Assembly: GCA_963798805.1 (NCBI GenBank)
Contig: CAWCVC010000004.1
Coordinates: 1 to 48,744 of the forward strand
DNA length: 48,744 nucleotides
Reading direction: 5' to 3'
Origin: CAVZCK01 sp963798805
GTDB lineage: Bacteria; Pseudomonadota; Alphaproteobacteria; Rhizobiales; Rhodomicrobiaceae
In this document: positions 29,897-41,084 of the stretch, in pieces
How the letters are laid out: every line of letters begins with the position of its first letter
Position numbering within the stretch: the first letter of the stretch is position 1
Made by a program: the position numbers and the translations under genes
Notes under the pieces: model-generated
The model's input: the letters and a program-made list of their open reading frames with translations, nothing else
Database searches by the model: none
What the model was told of the DNA's origin: nothing

Positions 29897-32800
29897 GGGC
29901 GGCCTCCTCAATCTCCAACATCATAGCCCCTAAATCCGCCTCGATCCGCTCGAGGGCGCGGTCAATCCTTTCGATACTTGCGGCCGTTGCCGCGTGCTGA
30001 GCACCATGGTCGGCACTAAAAGCACTTAGATTTCGGTCGACGGCATCCAGGAATGTTGTTGCCAATTGCCTGAGTTCGTCGCCAGCGATAACCGCAGCCC
30101 GCCGTCCTCGGCCGAAGTGTGGCAATGCCGAGAGCGGATCCTCTACCTTGGAGATTGCCCGCGCAGCCGCGATCGCATCGTCAAACTGAACAGACTGGAA
30201 GCGTTCCAGAGCCTCGGCAAGCGGCCTCGACGTTCCACCGACTGCAATACCAGCCTGGTCTGCTGCCTCGTGTGCCTTTGACAGAGTGGTGATGATTGTC
30301 GCACGAGTCGCCCCCGCGCCGAACGCTTCTTCCAGGTCGGACAGCCACTGACGCCTAGCATTCCACTCAGCGACCGCCCCAGTCTCAAGCGCTGCCTGCA
30401 CCTCCTTGTAGAGTTTTGAAAGTGCCAGGAACTCCGAATGCCTTTCATCACCGGATGGCGTCAGCGTCAGCCGCCACTTCGCATGCCGAAACGCACGGAC
30501 GCCCGCGATGAAGCGGTCGGGGTTGAGCATCGCGCCTACGCGCCCGCCTTTCATGCTCGAAATTTGCGCGCGCGCAATCGCGCTGAGCTTGTCACGATAC
30601 TTCAGGAGCTTGTCATAAATGGCCTTGAGTTCGGGTGCACTCGCCTGACTTTCGAGCGGCCAAGCGCTGAAAGCGCCGTCGATCATTTCGGCAATTCGCG
30701 CTTCCGGCTTGATCTTGTTCCCAATTGCGGCGCCGATGTACAGCAACTGCAGGGCGGCCATGGACTGAGACCATTCGGGGGAGGGGCCGCACAGCGCTCG
30801 AAGCTGTCTCTCGACCTCCTTCGCCCAGGCATCTACGCAATCGAGAAAGGCCGTAAGCATGCGATCGCCCCCCTCGAAATCCCAGCGGAAGCCCGCTTTA
30901 CTCGCTCGGATCAGGCCTTGAAGCGCGGCACCGGTCCGAATTGGATCGGCATGTGGGCCGGGTATGCGGAGCTGAACCGGTAGATGGGTTTGGATTTGCG
31001 TTGTCTGACGATCAAAACTGACGCTGTTCGTCTGGAACGCTTTGCCCGTCTTGCCAACGAACGAACTACGCTCGAGCCCCAGCATGTCCCAATCGATCGC
31101 ATCCGCGACGGCGATGAAGGTCAAGTTCCGCAAAGTTGTCGCAACCGTTTGATCGAGACCGCTGCCCTTGATCCAAGCCTCGATCGCAACGTCTTCACGA
31201 CTAGCTGCCTTCGCTTTCGGCTGAGGAACTCGCTCGTCGGCAAGTTCTGTATTACCTTCCGCCGCAGTACCGACACCGGGTATCTCCGGGATCGAGAAAG
31301 TATCCCGCAATTCGGCCGGTAGATTCTCGATCTTGCCCGACCCGTCATAGAGCTCGAGCGCAGCAATCCACCGTTCCTCTGCCTGTGGATTGGCGCTCTT
31401 GAGCCGATTGCGAGCGGCGAGGTTGAGGGTGCGCGGCGGGTTGGGAGCGCGAGGGGCTTCAAGCTTCTCGAGAAGACGATAGGGCGGAAATTCCCCGGCC
31501 TGGATCGAGCTCGCATAGGTGTCGAGTACCTCGACCAGCACGCTGTTTTGAAGAATTCGCGGATTGAGGCCCTCCGGCATTGCAAGGTCCGCTCAACTCG
31601 CCGCATTCCAAAGCGCTGTCCGAGTGAAGGGGTAGAGGCCGTAACCATCGATGGCCCCGAACGTCTGATGACATCCGCTGTTGTGAGGGCAGCTTTTGCA
31701 CTTTGACGGCGCATGCTCCCCAGGTTCCGCTGTATCGCTCCACTGCTCGATCCGCTCGAGTCCCAACCGAGCGGCATTCAGGTAACGCGAGGCGAACGTG
31801 CTCAAGGAGGTGGCAGTCACGCGACTGCCGTCTGCCCGTCCCGCAGATCGGTCCATATCGATGATGTGGGTCGTCCGCATATAAGCGGTTTCGGCGACAC
31901 TCTCGAAGAAACCCGTGGTGACAGCTATCGCCGAGCGGATCTTGCATTGATCGTCGTCTCCATGTGCCGTAATCGCCTGGAGAAGTGCGCGGTCGATGCC
32001 CTGGAGGCGTGCAAACTCCTCAACCAGAAGAACCAACTCCTTGCGTTGACTCTTCAGATGCGCCCGTAACCGCGCCATCAGTTCCTCGACGCGGTCACCC
32101 GAGAAGCTCAATGTGCGCGCCACCGCCTTGTCGAGGTTGCGGTTGATGATCTGGACCGCAAGTGGTTGGGACACGCCCGGCTCAAGCTCGATGACGTGCA
32201 TCGCATCGCGGGCATGTTTCGATGCATGGACGAAATCAAAACCACCCAGCGGCAAGTCTTGCTCGACGAACTGGCGGCGTCTATCGGGCCGATCCTTGGC
32301 ATTGGAAGCCGCGAAGATATGGTCAACGATGTCGGCAATGATCGTGCCATCGCGCAGGAAATGCTCCTGCCGCATATGAGGATCTTGAAATAGGTGCGGC
32401 AGTTGCTTGACTAGCTCTGCCTCAAGCTCATCTGCTTCTTCGGGAACATACTCCTCACGGATCGCGAATGCGAGGTCATTGAGAAGCTGTTGTTTCTGCC
32501 CGTCGCGAGTAGCCGTACTCTCACCGGCACGATTGAGAATGTCGAGAAAGCCTTGTTGCTCGGAAGCCGGCAACTGATGGATGATCATCTTGACGATGGT
32601 GCGAAGGCTTGTCCCCGACTTCTTGACGACTAGCACCATACGCTTCTCGTCGGGCCTCATGTTGAGGCGCATCCAGTGGACAAGGTGTGACTTGCCAGAA
32701 CCCGTCGAGCCGAGGATCGCAGCGAGAACGTGCGGCCGATCCTCACGCAGAAAATCTTCGAGGAATACAGCTGGCGTCATCTGTTCGTAAGATGCCCCAC

Positions 32801-32951
32801 TGATCTCCTGGAAGGATTTCCCCATCGGGGCGCTGACCTGGAGCGCCCAGTCGCTGTGAACTGCCCGGAATAAACTATCAGGGATATGTTCAGCGAATGG
32901 ATTGATGACGCGGCGGGCTTCTTTCGGGTCCCAGCAGAGATATTTGCGCAT
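29886..32951 (-). pseudogene. dpdH: DpdH, P-loop ATPase with in-frame TGA
   Basis: Two open stretches in one frame: 32951-31593 (452 codons) and 31592-29886. They are separated by a single TGA at 31593-31595; four codons later an ATG (31580) could restart. Seen: Walker A LGSTGSGKSHLVHW near residue 80, an acidic Walker B-like LVLLVEEFARLQG, a zinc-type CKSCPHNSGC and a long helical C-terminal part. Together about 1020 codons, close to the size I recall for DpdH, which is why I treat it as one gene. A CGA to TGA change would explain the stop. Reinitiation at 31580 is possible but no strong ribosome site precedes it. It overlaps dpdG by one base and dpdI by 11. Confidence 0.7.
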
Positions 32952-33872
32952 TATACCGGAGCCTTTCTAACTATATGAGTTATGCGCTCAGTTCTCACCC
33001 CGAAGTCGAGTAGCAACGGGGGCGCATCGGCCCGGCTGATCATTTCGATCTGCTGGCGATCGGCGAGCCGCTGTAGCGCGATGCTGGTCGCAGGTGAAAG
33101 ACGGCGTTCACTCTGGTAAGGTGACGCCCCGTTCATTGCCTCGATTTCCTGCCGCGCCGACCCACCTTCGAGCACCGGGAAGATGCCCGCGAGTTTGCTC
33201 ATGAAGGCGTCGCCGGACAGTTCGGTGACCGAGGAGAATATTGTCGGGAGCGCTGAGGCAATGGCGCCGCAAGGATCCGGAACCGCGCGACGGGCGTCCT
33301 TACCGTCGTCCTGATCGTGCGTTCCGAGCAGGGTCGCAAATTCGAGGTAACGGGCCCAATAGAGAAAGTTTTGGTAGCGGTTGAGGTTGGTCAACTCGGT
33401 GCGGTCATACTCCTCGCCCAAGGTGGAACGCAGCAAGTTCTGCGGTGGGGTCGCAAAACCGATCGGCTCTAAGGGGCTAAGCGTCAGGAACCAAGCCAAA
33501 GCAAGCATGAAGCCTGCTTGCTGGCTCTCTGCTGCACGCGCTGGGTCGAAGAGAGTTCTGAGAAGGTGGGCGCGAAACCGCTCCTCATATGCCGTTTTTT
33601 CGGCCGCCACCCTCGCGTGCTTCGCCCGGGACCCTGAGCCTGTCGTCAATCTCTTCGATGAGCCCTAGCTTCTTCGCCTCGGCCAACGTGTTGGTGAACA
33701 ATGTTGTCGCCGTGTCGCTATCCTCGTCGCTGCCCCCCCGGGAGCGGAGCGACGGCGGCGTAGACCAACCCTCCAGACGCTCCCGCACTACACCGTTTGG
33801 ATTGTCGACAAGCGACACATAAAGGCTGTAAAGGCGACTGGGAACAGCCTGCGCGGTGGTGATAATGCTCAT
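32951..33872 (-). pseudogene. dpdG: DpdG-like protein, one frameshift at an A6 run
   Basis: Starts at ATG 33872, overlapping the dpdF stop (ATGA). The first 90 codons (MSIITTAQAVPSRLYSLYVS onward) include a winged-helix-like region (TLFTNTLAEAKKLGLIEEID). The frame stops at 33585, while the rest (KTAYEERFRAHLLRTLFDPA onward) continues in the next frame to 32951. The switch falls on a run of six T on the plus strand (33595-33600); five would restore one open frame of about 307 codons reading REGGGRKTAYEER. No enzymatic motif is visible. The name comes from position between dpdF and dpdH. Confidence 0.65.
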
Positions 33873-35244
33873 TCGGCAACCTTTGCGTGGAGCTCATGGA
33901 GGGTCAGAATCCTGCTAGCAAACACGTCGCGTAAGCGACGCCCGTCGGGTGCGAGATAGTCTTTGGGAGCGATGAAGATACGCGGCGTCTCAGGTCTAGG
34001 CGCAAGGTTCACGGGCTCCAGCACAAACTTTCCTGTTACCATCACAATTTCGGGCCCTTTGGGCTGGCGGGAGTAGACAAGCGCCGATACTTTGCTCACG
34101 AAGAATGGGACTCTCTCTGCGAATTCCAGCACGCGCTTCATATCGAAGGGCTGCTCGCCCAGGAGCAGCAGCTTGGACACGCCGGCTTGCTGCAGACGTC
34201 GGAAGCTCTCCGCTAGACGACGCGAGGCGTTCCGAGGCAGGTCGTCCGGATCATAGGTGACCAGAAGACGGCCGTCGTGGCCGAGTAGGCGAACCAGGGA
34301 AGGTGTGAGCGGTGGGTGCCAAGGCGAGCGCGGCTCGCTGACGGATACGGGCTTGTGAAGTTGACCGGGGTTCGCCCGGCAGCGACTGCACCGACTGCAC
34401 AGACGCCCGAGTCGATTCGCGCCGTAGAGATCCTCGAAAACATTGGCCGGGCAGCAATCGTCTCGCAAATAGCGCCGCATCAGCGCCAGGTTGCGCTCAT
34501 TTGCCCTCCACACTTCCTCGCGGACCGGCCCGAGGCGTTCCTTCCAGACCACCTCGTCGAGATGCCCTTCGTCAAGGATTTCGATTTCAAGCCAATCGCC
34601 TATTTTTTCGATCCGGGGATATGGTGTGCCGAGCATCCGGATGAGTCCAGCGCGAGCCATCAGCGCCAGAGTTCGTAGATTCCAATCGGTGTTCGCCTCA
34701 CCGAACATATCGATATCCTTCTCGGCATTGCCGGGGCGCCCATCGATACGCAGCGCCCAGCGGCCCGTGTCGAGTTTCCATTTCTTATTGAACATGGCCG
34801 TCCAGCGGTGTAGGCCTCGGTCGATTCCTATCACTTTTTGCTGGTTGATCTGTTCGGCCAAGCCAAAGTCGCGCTCAGTCGGGACGATAAGCGATAGCGA
34901 GACGCAACCATCGCGACCGCCGCGCCCTACCTCCTGGTAGAAGCGATCGAGTGTCTCGGGCACGCAGGCATGAATAACTGTGCGCGCGTGAGGGTAGTCG
35001 ATCCCGAGCCCAAAGGCCGAAGTGCCAACCACGACATCGAGCTGGCCTTGACGCCAGGAGTCCACGACTCGCTCGCGTTCCTGGCGATCTGACCTGCCAT
35101 GGAGCTTGGCTATCCGCCTGAAGCCCGCGCGGAGAAGGCGGCGATGCCAGGCATCAGCATCTTCGACCTGTGTCACATAGAGAACTGTGGGGCGTGGTGT
35201 GTGGTGCAGCGCCTCGAGTACCCGCGCGATACGTTCGTTCTCAT

Positions 35245-36292
35245 TAGAGCGCCGGACCTAAAAGCGGAATCAGGATTCCACTTTTAAGCGAACTGTGATT
35301 CACCATGTCAGGAGGTGGATCATGGGCAAGAGCTATTCCTCGGATTTGCGGGAGCGTGTTGCCGCTTTTGTCGGGGCGGGGCATTCGCGCCGCGCGGCTT
35401 CGCGGCATTTCGGTGTCAGCGGCAGCTTCTCGATCAAGCTGATGCAGCGTGTGAGGGCCTTGGGTTCGATCCTGCCTGGGCAGCAGGGCCGGCCACCGGG
35501 CAAAGGCAAGCTTGCTGCCCATGAGGCCTTTCTTATCGAGGCGGTCGAAGCAAAGCCTGACATGACCATGCCGGAGTTGAGCGCAAGGCTGCAAGCCGAG
35601 CGTGGTGTATGCGCTGAGCCGGCGAGTTTGTCGCGCTTTCTCTGCCGGCGCGGCTTTACTTATAAAAAAAACGCTGATGGCGTCGGAATGCGCACGCGCC
35701 GATGTCAAGGCTGAACGCCGTCTCTGGATCGATCGCCGCCAGCCCAGAATGTGTCTCGAGCCGCATCGTCTCGTCTTTATCGATGAGACCTCTGTCAACA
35801 CGAAGATGGTGAGGCTTCGAGGCCGCTCTCCTTGTGGTGAGCGGCTGCGCGCCGATGCACCCTTCGGCCATTGGGGAACCCAAACCTTTATCGCTGGCCT
35901 TCGCTGCAATGAGCTGACAGCGCCGTGGGTGATCGACAAGGCGATCGATCGGGCATCCTTCGATCTTTGGGTCGAAACCCAACTCGCTCCGACCCTGTCG
36001 CCGGGCGATGTGGTCATTCTCGACAACCTCGCCGTCCACAAGAGCGCCAAAGCCGCCGAATGCCTGAAGCGCCGAGGCGCCTGGTTCCTCTTCTTGCCGC
36101 CCTACTCTCCAGACCTCAATCCGATCGAGATGGCCTTCGCCAAGCTCAAGGCACATCTGCGCGCCGCCGCCGCCAGGACCTTCGACGCCCTATGGCGAGC
36201 CATTGGCGATATCTGCGACCTGTTCAGCCCCGAAGAATGTTGGAATTATCTGCAAGCTGCCGGATATGCGTCCGATTAAAAGTCCGATGCTC
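35245..36292 (+). mobile_element. IS630-family insertion sequence in dpdF
   Basis: 1048 bp flanked by TA at 35243-35244 and 36293-36294, the TA target duplication of the IS630/Tc1-mariner superfamily. The imperfect terminal inverted repeats begin GAGCGCCGGAC on the left and GAGCATCGGAC on the right (17 of 25 positions match by hand). It encodes one transposase in two frames. It is oriented opposite to dpdF and breaks the helicase between its two RecA-like domains. Confidence 0.92.
35322..36279 (+). CDS. IS630-family transposase, two frames joined at an A8 run
   Basis: ATG 35322 with AGGAGG six bases upstream. The first frame encodes the N-terminal helix-turn-helix (MGKSYSSDLRERVAAFVGAG, then RRAASRHFGVSGS). 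The catalytic DDE part lies in the next frame: VFIDETSVNTKM, DVVILDNLAVHKS and the final Glu of PPYSPDLNPIEMAFAKLK. The frames meet at eight A at 35664-35671. IS630-family elements are known to use frameshifting at A-rich slippery sites, so this may be programmed; equally, seven A would give one continuous frame (FTYKKTLMASE). All three catalytic acidic residues are present. Confidence 0.9.
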
Positions 36293-37462
36293 TAGGTGTC
36301 GCCGGAGCGATCCAATAATCCGGCTCAGGACGAAGCTGCACAGCTGCTATGCTTTCGAAAGGACCATCGGTCCCGAATAGAGCGCGGAGGGTCTCGAGTG
36401 AGGTTTCAGTCAGTGTTGCTGAGAGAAGCAAGGTGCGCATTCGCTGATCGGGCCGTGCGGCGGCGATCAGTTCACGCCGAAGGCCACTCAGTTCCTGAAA
36501 CTCGGTGCGGAAGCCAGTTCCCCATTGGTCAACGAGATGCGCTTCGTCGATCACCAGCGCGCGAAGATGACCATGCTCCGCCGCAGTTCGTAGCGACGAC
36601 CGCAAGCGGCCGCAGGCGGCTTCAGGCGACGCAAAGCAAAGGCCAAGCGTTCCATCTGCGATGCGCTCGGCGATGACGGCATTCTGAACGTCATCGCCGC
36701 CCCGGAAAGCAAGCGGCCGCTCGAGTCCACAAACCCGAACGGCTTCCTGCTCGTGATTTATGCCGAGGGCGACCGTCGGAATAATAACGAGTGCGATGCC
36801 CCGTGCCTCCGGCTGCGCGCCCACAAAACCGACGCTTTGGACAAGCTGGAAGACCATGCTCTTGCCCTCTCCCGTCGGCAGCGCGATGACGAGGGTGCCA
36901 CCGGCGGGCGTGCACAGCGCTGCCCGAACCGCGGCTCGCTGTCCCGGGCTGCGATATGCTGTGCGGTTGATGGACTTGAGACAGGGATCGCCGGTTGTTC
37001 CAGGGCCAGTAAAATCTCGCAATACGTGCTCGGAAGTTGCATAGCCATCGACCCCCTCACTCGCTTGCCCCAACCACTCCGGCGACCACGGCTGGGCGGT
37101 GATCGAGAGGCTATCGCCTGAACGGTTTGCTCGCAGTCCCACCCGCTCCCAGTGGCTAAAAGCGGTCAGCCGAGGGTGACGAAGGCGAATCGTTGGAGAA
37201 ACGGCATAGGATCGCCGAGCATGCTCGTGCCTGAGCGCTTGCCTTAATAGGACGGCAAGGTCGAGCGGGCTCGCGCGCGATGGTTGTTCTGCAAGCGCGG
37301 CACGGAGTCGATCGATGGCAGGTGAACTCGCAGACCAAGCGTCTGCCGCTTCCGTGTCGCCCAGGAGCGCCCGCATCGCTTCGAACGCCCCATGCCCTTC
37401 AAGCTCAGTCATTGGAGCCCCGCTGAGGCCGCTGCCTTGTAACCACGAACGCGCCCATAGCT

Positions 37463-40400
37463 TCAAGCCGCACCGAGGGCGTAGCGAGAACTCGGCAGGA
37501 TCATTTCTAGGAGAGCGATGTCCGAGCGCGCCATGGCATCACCAGCCGACTGGCGTCGCAGTAGCCTATTCCGGCGTCGTTCGAGATCGGCACGTGCTGA
37601 TGCCACGGCCGACGTGATTCTCGTTTGCGGCTCGGGGCGCGTGCGCACTATCTCACGCGCTTTGTCGCGAATGGCGCGGCACCGTTCGCTGAATGACGTG
37701 AGGTCAATGACTTGTTCCAGAAGCTGAAGCCGGCTAGAGAGATTGGTGTCGCGACCGCCATCCTCGACGCTCCGATAAGGGCGCCCGAGCACATCCAAAA
37801 GCTTAGGGTCTGTCACTTCCTCGCCGTTGATATCGATCACTAGCTGATGGCCTTGGGAGGGAAGATAAACCTGTGCACGCCTGAATGCTGCTAACTCCTC
37901 ACGTGTGGGCGCGAGCAAATCGGATAATTGAATGTCGGGCTCGATGATAAAGGAGAGCCGAAAACCGATCCAAAGATCGGCGACAAATTCGGGAGCTACT
38001 CGCCAGGTCGCGAAGGCTGTGCCTCGATCGTCCCAACGCGTGAACCGTTCGATGATATCGACGAGCGGCGTGCCGGGCCGCAGCAATGTCACGGCAGGAT
38101 CACGCGTGGCGATCCTCCGGCGCCAAGTAAGGCGCTCATTGCCATCGACTTCGAACTCCATCAGCCAAGGCTCGCGCGGCACAAGCGCGCCTTGGCTGAT
38201 GCTTAACTTGAAGGGGTCTTCATTGGGTCGGGCAGATGAGAGCCTTTTGAACTGAAGTACACCGATCAACCATTGGTGTACGTCACGTTCGAGCTGCGGC
38301 TCATCCGATTCGGCATCTTCGAGCAAGTTAATGAAATCTTCAACTGGCTCTTCGGCGAGCGCAATCTGATCGAGTGCAAATTGCTCGTCCTGAGACCGGC
38401 GCTCTTCCCGAATCCGCTCCCGCATCTCGTTGGTGAACGCCGCCAACGCGTCGGGGCCGTTCAACAGCAGCGTCCGGAACGCTTCGGCTTCGAAACCCTC
38501 CAGCAAAAACTGCACATCACTGATGGACTGATTGAAAATTAGAAGTCCGCGCGCGAGAAAATCGAACCACGCGGCCCATGGATTTCCGTCTTCATCGGAT
38601 GGTAGCAGAATGCGGTGGCGGATCAGGTTCTGGCGCCTCCCAAAGCGATCGAGCCTACCAATTCGTTGCTCAAGTCGTGCTGCGGAAAATGGAAGATCGA
38701 GATGGACGATCGCGTCGGCGCAAGCAAGATTGAGGCCCTCTTCACCGCATCGGTCGGTGACTAGCAGACTTGGCAGATCCGACGCGACGAAATTTGCCAC
38801 TGCGTGGGGATCTTCGTTCTCTCTAGCGTAGGTAAGGAGAAAGGCAGGCGCGTCGTCGATATGCTCCTTCAGCGCCTCGAAGAATGCGGTCGCGACGCCG
38901 GTCGAAGAAGAGAAGACAACGATCTTCGGATGTGGCCCTTCTTTACGGAGAAGTCTTGATGAGCCGTTTCGTGCTGTCAACCATCAGCTCGATTCGGGGC
39001 TCAGCCTCCCGCTCGTCGGGATTGGGCGTCAGGCTTGCGAGGAACTCGGGTTCATCGTCAAAGAGAACCTCTGTCTGCCTAAGTTCTCGGGCAAGATGGC
39101 TTGGTGAGACGCTAAGCGCTGATAGAAAGAGCGCATAGCGAGCGGCAAGACGATTGAGCAACTTTTCGTCACTGCCACCTGCCTCGATGGCCGAATAGCG
39201 CCAATCTTCCAACACTGCGAACAGCCTATGTGTTTCATGCGGATTAGTCTCGAATTTGACGTGTGAAAGGTTTGGCTCATTCTCGACCTTTGGCCCGCGC
39301 GGCATGAACTCCCAGCCCGCGGCGTCGGCGCGGCGCGAGCGGATTAGCCGCTGATGGATACGATAGGTATCGGCGATATGTTCCTTAAGCGTTGTACAAA
39401 GTGAAGGGACAGCTTCCGGAGCCTCGCGAGTAGCTGCCGCGAGGCATGGGGCCAACTCCGAGACAATGGGATCATCAGGAAAGAGGCGTTGCAATTCGGC
39501 GCCGCGTTGGCGAAGTACGAGCCCAGGATTGTCCGGATCGAGGCTTAACAGGATACGACCGAACTCACGCCGTTGCTCAAGCTTCGCACGAAAGCTTTCT
39601 ACATCATCGAGCGAGTGAGTCAGTGGATCGAGCAGATTGAGAAGCGCCAGGAATCGAGCCTCGTCGCCGAGCGCCGGGGTTGCTGAGAGAAGCAGCAGCA
39701 CAGGAGCCTGGGCAGCCAGTTCACGCAACCTGATGGCTGACGCGGCAAGCGGACCGCCGTCTATCCCGACGACGTGATGAGCTTCGTCCACAACGAGGAT
39801 ATCAGGAACCTGTGTTACCTGGCCCAAGTCGGCATGGCTAACATATTCCAAGCGCTTGCCGAACTGGTCGAGCCGGAGCTTCGTTTCCAATTCAGTGCGC
39901 CACTGCTGCCGCAGATGCGACGGCACAGCGATCAGCACTGCTGTGTCTGGTTTGTCGATTAGGTGCTGACGAACAATAAGCCCGGCCTCGATCGTTTTTC
40001 CAAGTCCTACTTCGTCCGCGAGTAAGTAGCGTTGGATAGGATCGGTTAGGACGCGGCGAACCGCAGCGACCTGGTAGGTGACAAGTTCAACACCCGCCGA
40101 CGCTAGGGCGGTCAAGCCTCGAGCTGCACTTCGCAGTGAAAGCAGCGCAGAAATAGCGGAGTTACGCCGATCGTACAGGTACTGGCTTTCCCCGGCACCT
40201 ATGGCAAGCACCTCAGCCGGGTCTTCAGGCGCGCTCCAGGCACGTAGGAAAAGCCTTGTTTCGGAGAAATCGGCATGGCGCCCATTCGGGAAGCGTACCT
40301 CGTAATCAACAAGGCCATCGTCGCGAATGAAATAATCGATAACGCGCCCTACTTGGAAACTGCCATTCTGCTCGACGTAAACGCGTGTCTGCCGGCTTAG

Positions 40401-40541
40401 GTAGGCGCGAGTTAACTTCTCGATTGAGAACTCGATCTGTTCGGAGCGCAGCATGGAATGAAAGACCGACACCGCACATCGGCCGCCTGTGAAAGACGTT
40501 AATTTTCCGATGCCCCGTCGACCGGGCAATTTAACAAGCAT
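37463..40541 (-). pseudogene. dpdE: DpdE, SNF2-like helicase, one frameshift
   Basis: First gene of the leftward operon. The start is taken as ATG 40541 (MLVKLPGRRGIGKLTSFTGG); the frame is open back to 40664. Seen: Walker A LLADEVGLGKTIEAGL, DEAH in ILVVDEAHHVV, LLLLSATPALGD, and in the second part CGEEGLNLA and the motif VI RLEQRIGRLDRFGRR, all of SNF2/RapA type. The N-terminal frame ends at 38943, and the second RecA-like domain (LLRKEGPHPKIVVFSSSTGV) is in the next frame to 37463. The shift equals one extra base near 38950-38957. The joined length is about 1025 residues. In the Dpd system DpdE is one of the helicases needed for restriction. Confidence 0.86.
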
Positions 40542-40689
40542 ACCTTCGAACAGCGCACCCCCCCTTTCGACAGTTCCCAAGTCCCAGTTCACCAGACAGC
40601 TAATATGACAAGATTGTCCGAGGCCATGAAGTCCTTGCAACTTGACTCGACCACGCACCAACAACTTTTCGTGCTATGTTGTATTCTCG

Positions 40690-41035
40690 ACAAATAACAA
40701 CAGAGCGTCTCGTCCGGGATGGGGTCGCGCCCAAGCTCCTAGCCGGCGAACGCTGTGAACCGCATCGAACAGATGTAGTAGGGCGCCTCCTCGGCGCCGG
40801 GATCGGAGAGTCCATACTGCTGCTGCGGGCAATAAATCTCCAGCATCACGGCAAGAGGTTAGGCACACCGCTCATTGCTCGGCCCTGCCTTGGGATAATG
40901 CGGCGCAATCACCGCTTCCAACCGCACCCACAGCACCACCGCCGCCATTTCGGCCAGGACAATGCACGCTTGGTGCGCTTCTTCTTGCACGCATAGTCAA
41001 GCGTCGCAAAGCTGAACTGGCTCGTCGCATCCCCT
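40690..41035 (-). pseudogene. IS5-family transposase remnant
   Basis: On the minus strand, broken frames give a recognisable IS5-group N-terminus: DATSQFSFATLDYACKKKRT, then in another frame VLAEMAAVVLWVRLEAVIAP with HYPKAG, then YGLSDPGAEEAPY and ELGRDPIPDETL. Several frame changes and stops interrupt it, and the DDE domain is missing. It sits directly upstream of dpdE, so this insertion may have displaced or altered the promoter of the restriction operon. I did not find its terminal repeats. Confidence 0.6.
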
Positions 41036-41084
41036 CGAATCACGCGAACAGTCTGTATCATCGGCAGAGTTGTTCAGAGATTCC

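Larger units (their letters stand above)
33869..37466 (-). pseudogene. dpdF: DpdF, RecQ-like helicase, interrupted by IS630-family element
   Basis: The N-terminal part (37466-36295) has Walker A ALPTGEGKSMVFQL, a DEAH box VIDEAHLVDQWGTGFR and LLLSATLT. The C-terminal part (35242-33869) has TSAFGLGIDYPHARTVIHAC, the RecQ-type arginine finger YQEVGRGGRDG and a zinc-type cysteine group (DDCCPANV, LCSRCSRC). An IS630-family element at 35245-36292 separates them. Removing it with one TA copy joins ATP to NENERI in one frame, exactly the original insertion site. A further shift equal to one extra base near 35222-35235 is needed to continue into RVLEALHH. The start is a TTG overlapping the dpdE stop; ATG 37412 is an alternative. 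The joined protein would be about 850 residues. Confidence 0.87.

Noticed and set aside
31580..32951. dpdH as two normal separate genes
   Set aside because: Same frame, only four codons between stop and next ATG, no strong ribosome site, and the sum fits one DpdH; kept as a split gene.
2550..38960. Programmed ribosomal frameshifting in the nine shifted host genes
   Set aside because: No shared slippery sequence at the switch points and the genes are functionally unrelated; read error or mutation is simpler. Only the IS transposase has a plausible slippery site.
40676..40996. 106-codon plus-strand frame upstream of dpdE
   Set aside because: It is the antisense of the IS5-family transposase remnant.
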